Positions 18,040-25,878 of a stretch of DNA of 64,000 bases are shown here, piece by piece. The notes below the pieces were generated by a model. The model made no database searches. It saw nothing but the letters and a program-made list of their open reading frames with translations, and was not told the origin of the DNA. The stretch lies in assembly GCA_031292625.1 (NCBI GenBank), contig JARLGU010000041.1, forward strand, positions 62,001 to 126,000, given 5' to 3'. Made by a program: the position numbers and the translations under genes. The stretch is from Capsulimonadaceae bacterium. GTDB taxonomy: Bacteria > Armatimonadota > Armatimonadia > Armatimonadales > Capsulimonadaceae. Position 1 is the stretch's first letter. Each line of letters begins with the position of its first letter.

Positions 18040-18064
18040 AAACATCTGATGAATTGGGTATCAT
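18040..18064 (+). promoter_or_regulatory. Promoter of the MFS gene with a 16-base motif shared with the GH88 promoter
   Basis: AAACATCTGATGAATT at 18040-18055 is identical over 16 bases to 32077-32092 before the GH88 operon. In both places it lies directly upstream of a -10 (here GGTATCAT at 18057-18064). Its core CATCTGATG is a small palindrome, so it looks like the site of a shared regulator. Confidence 0.6.
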
Positions 18065-18097
18065 TCACAAAATCGTCGCATCAGACAGTACCTAACC

Positions 18098-19504
18098 ATG
18101 AACTCAAATTCTGTCCTCGATCCCTCTGGCGAGCCAGAGACGGACGCCGCCCCCTTGCAGCCTGCCATGCGCTGGTCGGTTGGCACGCTCAGCTACACGA
18201 AGAAGCAGCTCTTTACGCTTTTTTGCTGGCTTCTGTGGGGCGATTTCGCCTGGTCTATGAAGGATCGATCAGTCGGCACCGTTGCGACGCTGGTTATCAA
18301 GAGATTTCACGCGTCGGATGTCCTCTTATCGCTCTTTCTGGTTGCGCTGCCGGCCGCCATTGGAATTATCCTCGGACCGGTCATAAGCTTCCGTTCCGAC
18401 CGGCTGAGGGGACGATATGGACGCCGCATTCCTTATCTCGCGATCACCACGCCCTTCGCGGCGCTCGCAATGATCGGTCTTGGCGTCAGCCCCTTTATAG
18501 GGCAAAAACTGCACGCTTTGGTTGGCGCTCACTCGATCAGCCACGACCAGTGCGTTCTATTGACGTTTGGACTGTTTTGGGCCGCTTTCGAGATTGCATC
18601 GGTCATTGCCAACGCGGTCTTCGGCGCGCTAATCAATGATGTCGTGCCGCACGAGTTTCTCGGCAGGTTCTACGGCTTGTTCAGGGCTTTAAGCCTGATT
18701 GCCGGCATGATTTTCAATTATAAGCTGCTTGGTCTGGCCGAAGTCCATACGACCGCCTTGTTTGTGAGCGTCGGTCTCCTTTACGGCATCGGCTTCGCAT
18801 TTATGTGCGTCAAGGTGAAGGAAGGCGATTATCCTCCCCCAAGCGATATGCAGGAGGGGCAATACCCCGGCTTCATCGAATCGGCCCGGCTGTACATGAA
18901 GGAGTGTTTTACCAACTCTTACTATCTCTGGTTGATCGCGGCTCTCGTCGTTTCGGGATTGGTCTTTCTTCCAGTGAACCTGTACAGCCTGCCGTTTGCA
19001 CAAAGTTTGCATATTAGCATGGATGCCTACGGTAAGTACCTGGCGCTAACCTACCTGATATCGCTCAGTATCGCGTACTTCCTGGGATACCTGGCCGACC
19101 GCTTCCATCCCTTGCGCCTCGGTATCTATACAATGATTGCCTACGCGGCAGTGACGCTCTGGGGCGGCTTTTACACGAACGCTCCAACCATGTATGCGGC
19201 CGCTCTTGTTGCCCACGGCGTGCTTTCCGGAACATTCTTCACCTGCACCGCGTCGCTTGGCCAGCGACTATTTCCAAAGCTTCGCTTCGCTCAGTTCGCT
19301 TCCGCTGCCGGAATCGTCGGCGCCGTGTCCAATATGGTGATTGCGCCGGCAATTGGCCTCTGGCTCGATCATGCCGGGCACGACTACCATTACACCTATT
19401 TCATGGGTTTTGGCCTCTCGGTGCTTGCCGTTATCCTTCTCACGATCGTTTACTCAAGATTTCTCGCGCTGGGCGGCCTGGTATCGTACGCGGCCCCCGA
19501 ATAG
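18098..19504 (+). CDS. MFS transporter, sugar-porter-like
   Basis: 468 residues with about 12 membrane helices. The sequence around helix 1 (WGDFAWSMKDRSVG) and the loop after helix 2 (SFRSDRLRGRYGRRIPYLAI, the MFS motif A region) resembles sugar:cation symporters of the GPH/SLC45-like type. Substrate cannot be read directly. The 16-base element in its promoter also occurs before the GH88 operon at 32145, which argues that it imports the unsaturated uronide or oligosaccharide handled by that operon. ATG at 18098 chosen; there is no strong ribosome site. Confidence 0.78.
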   Translation: MNSNSVLDPSGEPETDAAPLQPAMRWSVGTLSYTKKQLFTLFCWLLWGDFAWSMKDRSVGTVATLVIKRFHASDVLLSLFLVALPAAIGIILGPVISFRSDRLRGRYGRRIPYLAITTPFAALAMIGLGVSPFIGQKLHALVGAHSISHDQCVLLTFGLFWAAFEIASVIANAVFGALINDVVPHEFLGRFYGLFRALSLIAGMIFNYKLLGLAEVHTTALFVSVGLLYGIGFAFMCVKVKEGDYPPPSDMQEGQYPGFIESARLYMKECFTNSYYLWLIAALVVSGLVFLPVNLYSLPFAQSLHISMDAYGKYLALTYLISLSIAYFLGYLADRFHPLRLGIYTMIAYAAVTLWGGFYTNAPTMYAAALVAHGVLSGTFFTCTASLGQRLFPKLRFAQFASAAGIVGAVSNMVIAPAIGLWLDHAGHDYHYTYFMGFGLSVLAVILLTIVYSRFLALGGLVSYAAPE

Positions 19505-19566
19505 AGGACCTCGCGCCTCCGATAACCGATCATTGTCAACAACTTCTCACTTGCATATTTTTGCTG

Positions 19567-19650
19567 TGCAACATTATTGCAATAAAATAATACTTGCAAC
19601 ATTCCGATAAATGTGCTATATTCATTATGCGATCCCACTTGCCGTGGGAT
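19567..19650 (+). promoter_or_regulatory. Promoter and operator region of prepilin locus B
   Basis: TTGCAA (19594-19599), 17 bases, TATATT (19617-19622). Upstream, TGCAA-CATTA-TTGCA (19567-19581) is an inverted repeat, and TGCAACATT recurs at 19595-19603 over the -35. In the predicted 5' leader a perfect 7-base hairpin ATCCCAC/GTGGGAT spans 19632-19650. These are likely binding sites for the LacI protein encoded downstream; that is inference. Confidence 0.62.
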
Positions 19651-19693
19651 TGCCTGGCCATGCAGGATACAGATAATCGAAGAGGTATCTGAG

Positions 19694-20377
19694 ATGAAAA
19701 AATCTGATGGATTTACACTGATTGAACTTCTAGTTGTGATCGCAATAATTGCGATATTGGCTGCTATACTGTTTCCCGTATTTGCAACGGCGCGGGAAAA
19801 GGCAAGGCAGTCGACTTGCGCGTCCAACTTGAAGCAATGGGCTTTGGCATACGTGCAATACGCCCAGGACTACGACGAGAATATGGTTTATGCGGACAAT
19901 AGCACACAGGTCAACTACTGGTTTGACAATCTCTTTCCGTACGCCAAGAGTACTCAAATAGTCGCCTGTCCTGACGATCTAAAGCCTAACGCATGGAGCG
20001 TACAATCCAGCATTTCAAAGACGAGCACTCCGATCTGTTATGTTATCCTAGACGGCTCCTACACGGGTCCAGGCGCCGAGCCCGCTCCGGAGTCGAAATT
20101 CCAATGGCCAAGCGCGTTTGTCGTGCTCGCGGATTTGAAAGACGGTTCCGGATCGCCGTTTACTTCGCCGTACGCCGAAAAGTACGCGGTGACTAACCCG
20201 GCTGGCAGCCGGATTGATTACCGGCACAATGGCGGCGCGGAGGTGATGTTTCAGGACGGACACGTCAAGTGGTGTCAGCTCGGATATCTGCAGGCGGCGC
20301 AGTCGGAATCCGTAACGATGAATTTGTTGCGAAATCAGTATTGCGGCACGGGGGGCGGTACTCAAGCTTGGTATTGA
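19694..20377 (+). CDS. Prepilin-like protein with H-X9-DG C-terminus (locus B)
   Basis: 227 residues from ATG 19694, preceded by AGAGGT. Short basic leader MKKSDG, cleavage before Phe, hydrophobic helix [18 protein letters not shown], then [19 protein letters not shown]. The C-terminal motif is complete: His in DYRHNGG, nine residues, then DG in FQDGHVKW. A type IV/II pseudopilin-like surface protein. As in locus A the helix uses AT-rich codons (CTA, ATA) while the rest does not. It has its own promoter and operators and is followed by a separately promoted LacI gene and a Tat-exported PL22 protein, mirroring locus A. Confidence 0.88.
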   Translation: MKKSDGFTLIELLVVIAIIAILAAILFPVFATAREKARQSTCASNLKQWALAYVQYAQDYDENMVYADNSTQVNYWFDNLFPYAKSTQIVACPDDLKPNAWSVQSSISKTSTPICYVILDGSYTGPGAEPAPESKFQWPSAFVVLADLKDGSGSPFTSPYAEKYAVTNPAGSRIDYRHNGGAEVMFQDGHVKWCQLGYLQAAQSESVTMNLLRNQYCGTGGGTQAWY

Positions 20378-20383
20378 AATTTT

Positions 20384-20391
20384 GGTAAAAT
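20384..20391 (+). promoter_or_regulatory. GG-extended -10 box of the second LacI gene
   Basis: GGTAAAAT begins six bases after the prepilin stop codon and ends 19 bases before the ATG at 20411; AAGGAAG lies between. No -35 match at standard spacing. Confidence 0.5.
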
Positions 20392-20410
20392 GTGGCAGAA
20401 GGAAGCAACT

Positions 20411-21514
20411 ATGGCCGTAACAATTCAGGAAATCGCCGACAAGCTTCATGTTTCCGCATCGACCGTGTCGCGTTCCCTGCGCAACGATCCCCTCATCCAT
20501 CCGGCGACACGCGCGCGGATTCATCAGACTGCGATCGCGATCGGCTACCAGGGTCGCGCCCGGCGAGGAAGAACTCCGGCGAAAGCTGACGCTTTCGACT
20601 CGGAGACGGCAATCATACATCCGCCCAAGCGATCGACAATTGCGGTGCTCTTGGGGGCGACGGACATGCAGGATGCGCGGCGCAAGGGAAACTTCATCCG
20701 GATGCTGGAAGGCATTACCGCCGAATGCGATAGGATGGGCGCTCTTAACAGCCTTCACAACATCACGACGACGACCGACGACGCCGTGACAGCGGCGAAG
20801 CACCCGCTTCCGCCGATAATCAGCGAAGGATTGTGCAACGCCGTGATCGTTGCGGGGCCTGCGCGTTCTGAGGATGTTGCCGCAATCGCCCGGCTTTATC
20901 CCGTCGTCACACTTTCCCGCGTCTTCAGCGGCGTTGCCTCAGATGCCGTCCTCGCCGACAACGTGCGAGGAACTGCCTCGCTTGTTGCTCGTCTGGCCAG
21001 CTTGGGACATCGGAAGCTCGTGTTCGTTCCGAACAGCAGGATATCGACTTTTGACGAGGATCGGTACGCTGGCTTCGTTTCAGGTTGCGTCAAATCAAAC
21101 CTGGACCTCGCAATGCAGGCGCGCATCACAGAGGATCGATTGATCATGCCGGACGGTAGTCCCGACAGCGACGCCGTATTAAAGCTGATTATGGACAGGG
21201 GAGTCACCGCGCTTGTCGCGGCGAACGATGAAGTTGCCGTTCGATTGATCACGGCCCTGGAGCGGCTCGGCCTCGCCGTCCCTGACGTCCTGAGCGTGAC
21301 GGGGTTTGATTACGACGACAGCGCGGCTTACTTGATGCGATCGACCGGCCGATCATTGACGACCATCGACCCGAATTTCAATGAGATGGGCCGGTGCGCC
21401 GTGCGCATGGTCCTTCAGCGGCTGGAGTATTCCGCCGTTCCGGCGCTGCAGCTTTCGGTTACCGGCACACTAATCAATGGCGAGACGATTGCGCCGCCGC
21501 GCGGCGCAATCTGA
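20411..21514 (+). CDS. LacI family transcriptional regulator (locus B)
   Basis: 367 residues. HTH at the N-terminus: MAVTIQEIADKLHVSASTVSRSLRNDPLIHPATRARI, followed by a PBP1-type ligand domain with ASLGHRKLVFVP and VLSVTGFDYDDSAAYL segments. The ATG at 20411 matches the usual LacI start and has AAGGAAG upstream; seven extra codons to 20390 fall in the promoter box. It follows the locus-B prepilin and precedes the oligogalacturonate lyase, so it probably controls both, perhaps in response to an oligogalacturonide; the ligand is inferred only from the neighbour. The ~35 residues after the HTH are longer and more basic than in typical LacI proteins. Confidence 0.92.
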   Translation: MAVTIQEIADKLHVSASTVSRSLRNDPLIHPATRARIHQTAIAIGYQGRARRGRTPAKADAFDSETAIIHPPKRSTIAVLLGATDMQDARRKGNFIRMLEGITAECDRMGALNSLHNITTTTDDAVTAAKHPLPPIISEGLCNAVIVAGPARSEDVAAIARLYPVVTLSRVFSGVASDAVLADNVRGTASLVARLASLGHRKLVFVPNSRISTFDEDRYAGFVSGCVKSNLDLAMQARITEDRLIMPDGSPDSDAVLKLIMDRGVTALVAANDEVAVRLITALERLGLAVPDVLSVTGFDYDDSAAYLMRSTGRSLTTIDPNFNEMGRCAVRMVLQRLEYSAVPALQLSVTGTLINGETIAPPRGAI

Positions 21515-21539
21515 AATTTGCTGAGGGAACAACGAAGTT

Positions 21540-22757
21540 ATGTTAGCTACCATGGATCGCCGGTCGTTTCTTAAGCTCGCGCTGGGCGTTTCCGTAAGTG
21601 CGGCGTGGAGCGGCTCCGCACACAGCGATGTACGGCTTGCCGGCCCTGCGACGCCCCCCGCGGGTCTGATTAAGCAACGGTGGATCTCGCCGCCGGACTG
21701 TTATTTTGCATATCCGCACAAGAACGGCTTCGTGCCGAATACCGCTGAGATTATCATTACGGCATGCTCAAATGAGCGCCTCGTATTTCAGGCGTGGGAC
21801 TATCGAAACGGCGCTATCCGCGAACTCATTAACGTTAGCCGCGGCGGCGACGGTCTTTGGTCGGATGTTGCCGAGGCGACGGGGCAAATGACGCTGGTCC
21901 GTGACCGCTACAAGATCGTGGTCCTGAACGCAACAGGCGATCCCGAGCCGCGCGTCGTCTACACGGCTCCTAGCGATAAACAGATCGGCTCCCGTTTCGC
22001 TTCTTTCCGGCCTGACGGCAAAACGATCCTCTTTGCGACACGCGCGCGAGTGGCCGATTCTGATCATCCGCTGGACACCCTCTGCGAGGTGGACGCGGAG
22101 AGCGGAGAGGTATCGGAGCTCGCCGCTTTGCCGATCTCGACCGATCATTATCACTACTGTCCGTTCGATCCGCGCTGGGTCGCATTTTGCCACAATGAGG
22201 CGATCGAAAAGACTGACCGAATTTGGGGCATGAACCGGTCGGCCGGGATTGCACCCACTTCTTTGTGGGACCAACAGACACCGAGCGGCTCGCTGCATGT
22301 CGGACACGAGCGATGGGCGTTTCACCGCGCGGGCGCGTATGCGATCGCCTATCCTGGCAGCCCCGGCCGCCCGCAAGGACTTTATTTTGTTGACGCGGCT
22401 ACGAAGTCGGCGTCCATTGTCTCTGAGGCTGAGTGCTTCCTTCATTGCAACGTCGATCACGCGGGCAGATGGGCGGTCGTCGATACGGCGAATATGGCCT
22501 ATCGACCGCTTGGGCAAAAGACAGGGCTGCGGCAGGAGGCAGACGGACGATCCATCGCCGACGTCGTTCTTGTCAACGTGATTACGGGAAAGCAATACTG
22601 GGTTGCGCGCAGCCACATGAAGAACCATCCGTGGCACGCGCATCCCCACCTAAGCCCAGACGCCAGGTATATCGTCTACAACGACTACCAAGCGGATGGC
22701 GCGGGAACGCCGTCGCATACCGTGGTGCTGGAAATCGACACCAGTGTGCTTGGCTAG
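21540..22757 (+). CDS. Oligogalacturonate lyase-like protein (PL22), Tat-exported
   Basis: 405 residues. The N-terminus carries a twin-arginine signal, MDRRSFLKLALGVSVSAAWSGSAHS. The rest is a seven-bladed beta-propeller with features of polysaccharide lyase family 22: DRIWGMN, HVGHERWAFH (region of the catalytic His), FLHCNVDHAGRW, and NHPWHAHPHLSPDARYIVYND with the His pair that coordinates the metal (Mn2+ in known members). PL22 cleaves unsaturated and saturated digalacturonate from pectin to 5-keto-4-deoxyuronate and is normally cytoplasmic, so a Tat signal is unusual. ATG 21540 is used; ATG 21552 would still keep the RR motif. It follows the LacI gene by 25 bases. General Tat-signal WD40-type propellers are an alternative. 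Confidence 0.72.
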   Translation: MLATMDRRSFLKLALGVSVSAAWSGSAHSDVRLAGPATPPAGLIKQRWISPPDCYFAYPHKNGFVPNTAEIIITACSNERLVFQAWDYRNGAIRELINVSRGGDGLWSDVAEATGQMTLVRDRYKIVVLNATGDPEPRVVYTAPSDKQIGSRFASFRPDGKTILFATRARVADSDHPLDTLCEVDAESGEVSELAALPISTDHYHYCPFDPRWVAFCHNEAIEKTDRIWGMNRSAGIAPTSLWDQQTPSGSLHVGHERWAFHRAGAYAIAYPGSPGRPQGLYFVDAATKSASIVSEAECFLHCNVDHAGRWAVVDTANMAYRPLGQKTGLRQEADGRSIADVVLVNVITGKQYWVARSHMKNHPWHAHPHLSPDARYIVYNDYQADGAGTPSHTVVLEIDTSVLG

Positions 22758-22812
22758 TTTGAAGAATTCTGGTCAGGCGCGCGTGAGAATACGGAAGCCA
22801 AAAACTCGATAA

Positions 22813-22820
22813 GGTATAAT
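22813..22820 (+). promoter_or_regulatory. GG-extended -10 box of metF
   Basis: GGTATAAT, 22 bases before the ATG at 22843. No -35 at the standard distance and no clear ribosome site in the short leader. Confidence 0.6.
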
Positions 22821-22842
22821 CGCGACGGACAAACACCGCATT

Positions 22843-23718
22843 ATGTCGTACTTCGAGAAGCTTCAAGCTGGAACCCCTACCCTTTCCTATGAGGTCTTTC
22901 CGCCCAAGAATCCCTTGGGCTGGGAGTCTCTTTACGCTACCCTCGCGGAGATCCGTCGCCGTACGCCGGATTTCGTTTCGGTAACCTATGGCGCAGGCGG
23001 CTCAACGCGGGACAAGACCATCGATCTCGTTTCGCGCATCCAACGAGAACTAGGTCTTGCGTCCGTTGCGCATCTGACGTGCGTCGGTCACTCGAGGGAT
23101 GAAATCGACGCGATCCTCGATCAACTCACACGTGCTGGAATAGAGGGAATTATGGCGCTTCGCGGAGATCCGCCGAAGGGGGACGCCGCGTTTTTGCCGC
23201 ATCCGGAAGGCTTTGCGCATGCCTCAGAGCTTATCGCCTATATTAAAGCCCGGTACAAGTTTCGCATTGGCTGTGCCTGCTATCCGGAAAAGCATCCCGA
23301 GGCGGTCGCCTTAAGGGATGATATTGTTCACCTCAAGCTCAAGCAGGATCAAGGCGCGTCGGTTGCGGTGAGCCAACTGTTTTTCGATAACGAAAATTTC
23401 AAGAGGTTCATCGATCAAGTCCGCGCAGCAGGAGTTACCCTTCCGATCATCGCGGGCATCATGCCCGTCACCGGATTGTCGCAGCTCCGGCGTTTCCGGG
23501 AATTGAGCGGCACCGAGATCCCGAAAAAGCTGACGGACTTCTTGGGCGAAGGCGACGACGAAACAATTGCTGAGCGCGGAATCGACTTTGGGGTCGAGCA
23601 GTGCGCCGATTTGCTGGACAGCGGAGTCGCCGGATTACACCTCTACACTCTGAACCGGTGCACATCGACAACGCGAATCACCGACGCTTTGCGCGCGAGG
23701 GGCTACTTGCCTCGCTAG
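22843..23718 (+). CDS. metF: 5,10-methylenetetrahydrofolate reductase
   Basis: 291 residues, the full length of a bacterial MetF. This FAD enzyme reduces methylene-THF to methyl-THF for methionine synthesis. Recognised segments: LSYEVFPPKN near residue 12 with the catalytic Glu, FVSVTYGAGGSTRDKT, HLTCVGHS, IMALRGDPPKGD (FAD-binding), GCACYPEKHPEA and DQGASVAVSQLFFDNENF, and a C-terminal GVAGLHLYTLNR. No riboswitch is seen upstream. It stands alone with its own promoter and a strong hairpin terminator downstream. Confidence 0.96.
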   Translation: MSYFEKLQAGTPTLSYEVFPPKNPLGWESLYATLAEIRRRTPDFVSVTYGAGGSTRDKTIDLVSRIQRELGLASVAHLTCVGHSRDEIDAILDQLTRAGIEGIMALRGDPPKGDAAFLPHPEGFAHASELIAYIKARYKFRIGCACYPEKHPEAVALRDDIVHLKLKQDQGASVAVSQLFFDNENFKRFIDQVRAAGVTLPIIAGIMPVTGLSQLRRFRELSGTEIPKKLTDFLGEGDDETIAERGIDFGVEQCADLLDSGVAGLHLYTLNRCTSTTRITDALRARGYLPR

Positions 23719-23753
23719 GCATTCGGGCACGGGCCGCTGGCCCGGTAAAAACA

Positions 23754-23799
23754 AAACCCTTGCCCATCTGAACACGCAAACTCAGATGGGCAAGGGTTT
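23754..23799. terminator. Strong hairpin terminator after metF
   Basis: Perfect 18-base stem (left arm AAACCCTTGCCCATCTGA) with a 10-base loop, flanked by A-rich sequence before and AAATTTTA after. It can act on both strands. Confidence 0.85.
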
Positions 23800-23928
23800 A
23801 AATTTTAGGACATTCGCTTTATCAGAGAAGATGAGGATTGAGATGCCCTCTTTCGCCGGGCTGGCCGTTTTTCTTTAGCCGCTAAACACGCAGCCTATCG
23901 GCATGCCGCATGCGAATCGCTTGAAAAA

Positions 23929-23942
23929 TGGCCCAGCGGCCA
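23929..23942 (-). terminator. Terminator of ftsZ
   Basis: On the minus strand TGGCC-GCTG-GGCCA is followed by TTTTTC, about 80 bases after the ftsZ stop. The stem is short but the T-run is well placed. Apart from this and the metF hairpin, 23719-24022 shows nothing gene-like. Confidence 0.6.
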
Positions 23943-24022
23943 CGGAGCGTTCCTAAGTCCTGACCAATTTAGTATAACCACTCGCTTGACGCACAGCAAG
24001 CGAAAGTCCAAAATTCGTATCG

Positions 24023-24955
24023 TTAGGAAGGAAAGCCGGTCGCTACGACGGTCACGTGGACCTCGGCCTTGAGCGAGGGATCCTGGACGATACCGAAGAT
24101 AATGCTGGCCTCGTGCGCATCCGTGGAGTCCGCAATAAACTGCGTCGCCTCGCTCACTTCGGACAGTGTCAGGTCCGGTCCGCCGGTAATGTTGATAAGA
24201 CATGCACGCGCCCCGTGCAGGGACGTCTCAAGCAACGGCGACGACACGGCGGCCTGAGCGGCATCCACGGCCCGAGCGTCCCCAGATGCGACGCCAATGC
24301 CGAGAAGCGCCATACCCGCTCCGCCCATGACCGAGCGAACATCGGCAAAGTCGACGTTGATCATCCCAGGGATTGTGATAATATCCGAGACGCCCTGGAC
24401 GCCCTGGCGGAGAATATCGTCCGCGTACTGAAACGCTTCGGAGATCGTCGGGCGGTTCTTGGAGAGCGCTTCTAGAAGGCGGTCGTTGGGAACGACGATC
24501 ATTGTATCCACGGCCGCAAGCATCTTGTCGAGCGAGTCGTGAGCTAAGCGCGTTCTGCGGCCGCCTTCGAATTTAAAGGGCCTTGTAGCGACGCCTATCA
24601 CCAGCGCGCCGGCAGCGCGACCGATTTCGGCGACCACTGGGGCTGCGCCTGAACCGGTGCCGCCTCCAAGTCCGGCGGTCACGAAGATCATGTCCGCGCC
24701 TTCGAGGGAGCGCTTGATCTCGCCTCGGGATTCTTCCGCGGCGGCCCGGCCAACGTCCGGGTTGCCGCCTGCGCCAAGACCGCGCGTGAGCCCAGCGCCG
24801 ATCTGGAGCTTGTAGTCAGCCGTCGAGTTATCGAGGCTCTGGACATCGGTGTTGACTGCGATAAAGTCTACGCCTTTCAGTCCGGTCGAAATCATGCGGT
24901 TGACGGCATTCGTTCCGCCGCCGCCTACGCCAACGATCTTGATCTTAGGAATCAT
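24023..24955 (-). CDS. ftsZ: Cell division protein FtsZ lacking the C-terminal linker and tail
   Basis: Tubulin-like GTPase that forms the division ring. 310 residues: IKIVGVGGGGTNAVNRM at the start, VNTDVQSL, the tubulin signature FVTAGLGGGTGSGAAPV near residue 95, NDRLL with the synergy loop NVDFADVRSVM near residue 200. The protein ends at VHVTVVATGFPS, exactly where the globular domain finishes. The disordered linker and the conserved C-terminal peptide that binds FtsA, ZipA or SepF are missing, and no continuation is found in the other frames. It is not in a dcw cluster; ftsA and ftsQ are not nearby. A second, full-length FtsZ elsewhere is possible. Own promoter at 25025-25032. Confidence 0.95.
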   Translation of the reverse strand: MIPKIKIVGVGGGGTNAVNRMISTGLKGVDFIAVNTDVQSLDNSTADYKLQIGAGLTRGLGAGGNPDVGRAAAEESRGEIKRSLEGADMIFVTAGLGGGTGSGAAPVVAEIGRAAGALVIGVATRPFKFEGGRRTRLAHDSLDKMLAAVDTMIVVPNDRLLEALSKNRPTISEAFQYADDILRQGVQGVSDIITIPGMINVDFADVRSVMGGAGMALLGIGVASGDARAVDAAQAAVSSPLLETSLHGARACLINITGGPDLTLSEVSEATQFIADSTDAHEASIIFGIVQDPSLKAEVHVTVVATGFPS

Positions 24956-25015
24956 ATGCGGTTAATCCTGAACGTGAAAATGGGTGCGCTCTCGAGTGTC
25001 GAGGGGTGCGTGTTA

Positions 25016-25032
25016 ATCTTACCGATTTTACC
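25016..25032 (-). promoter_or_regulatory. Tandem GG-extended -10 boxes upstream of ftsZ
   Basis: Minus-strand GGTAAAAT (25025-25032) and GGTAAGAT (25016-25023) nine bases apart, 61-70 bases before the ATG. The other part of 24956-25162 is otherwise featureless. Confidence 0.45.
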
Positions 25033-25162
25033 GCATAAATGACGGCTTTTGCTCGTTGGCGCTGTACGGATAACTGTTCATCGCAAGATCAAGCCGCCAT
25101 TGCAGACCATTCGAGTGCGATCGACAGCGTTCGCCTCGTGTTGGAAACCGTACATCGGGCCG

Positions 25163-25774
25163 CTATTTCCCTCGAACCACTGGCGGGCTCTTCTTCCGAA
25201 ATATCGTAAAGATCCGCGGCAAAAACAAGCCTTGATCGAGGTCCGTAACCGCCCATGCGACAAGAAAGCCCATCGGCGCCGCGGCAATCACCTGATAGGG
25301 ATAATGCGCGTGGACGATGATGCGCGACCATGCGACCACAACGGCGAACACGTACCACAGAGGGCCAAGAGCCGGATACATTTCGAACATGAGCCACGAC
25401 AAAGAAAACATCAGCCCGGTATGGCCGCTTGGAAACCCGTAAGGGTTGCCATTGGGTTTGGGCAATCGAAACAGCTTCCAACTGTCCACGAGGATCACGG
25501 TGCCAAGGGCGATATCGAGCGCCCACCAGACAATTCGAGGAAATTCCTTGCGCCTCCGGTAAGCTGACCAACAAAACAAGGCAAATGTCAGATAGATCAT
25601 GCCCATGTTGATCTGGCCGCCAATGAGCGAACAGGCCCGATGGACGGGTTCGCTTTCGGTATAGCCCAGGAGGGACAGAGGGATGAGCGCCGCATAGGCT
25701 ACAAGCGGGAGAAGAAAGCGTAGCGGGATGCGGCGGAGAAGACTTGACTTCGTGGAAAGAGCGTTGTCGGTCAC
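25163..25774 (-). CDS. PAP2-family phosphatase, integral membrane
   Basis: 203 residues with about six membrane helices. The three phosphatase motifs of the PAP2/acid phosphatase superfamily are visible: KLFRLPKPNG (motif 1, Lys and following Arg), YGFPSGHTGLMF (motif 2, His nucleophile helper), and SRIIVHAHYPYQVIA (motif 3 with Arg and catalytic His). Likely dephosphorylates a lipid phosphate such as undecaprenyl diphosphate or phosphatidate at the outer face of the membrane. GTG start at 25774 lies six bases after a GGTACAAT promoter box, implying a leaderless message. Confidence 0.85.
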   Translation of the reverse strand: MTDNALSTKSSLLRRIPLRFLLPLVAYAALIPLSLLGYTESEPVHRACSLIGGQINMGMIYLTFALFCWSAYRRRKEFPRIVWWALDIALGTVILVDSWKLFRLPKPNGNPYGFPSGHTGLMFSLSWLMFEMYPALGPLWYVFAVVVAWSRIIVHAHYPYQVIAAAPMGFLVAWAVTDLDQGLFLPRIFTIFRKKSPPVVRGK

Positions 25775-25780
25775 ACCGCA

Positions 25781-25788
25781 ATTGTACC
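25781..25788 (-). promoter_or_regulatory. GG-extended -10 box of the PAP2 gene, leaderless
   Basis: Minus-strand GGTACAAT with six bases to the GTG start at 25774; no ribosome site. Confidence 0.55.
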
Positions 25789-25826
25789 ACGCCCGAATAC
25801 CGATGTACGGATTTTGGCGAGTTCGA

Positions 25827-25864
25827 GGTACAATTTATTTGATCGTTTGATCAAGTGTGACACT
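25827..25864 (+). promoter_or_regulatory. Promoter and operator-like repeats of the TetR/efflux operon
   Basis: GGTACAAT (25827-25834) is followed by overlapping TTGATCG/TTGATCAA repeats (25838-25853) and the odd-centred palindrome AGTGT-G-ACACT (25854-25864), all before the ATG at 25879. The placement downstream of the -10 suits repression by the TetR product. Confidence 0.5.
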
Positions 25865-25878
25865 AAATTAGTCGATTG

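Noticed and set aside
22758-22842. SAM riboswitch or T-box before metF
   Set aside because: The promoter box leaves a leader of only about 16 bases, too short for either element.
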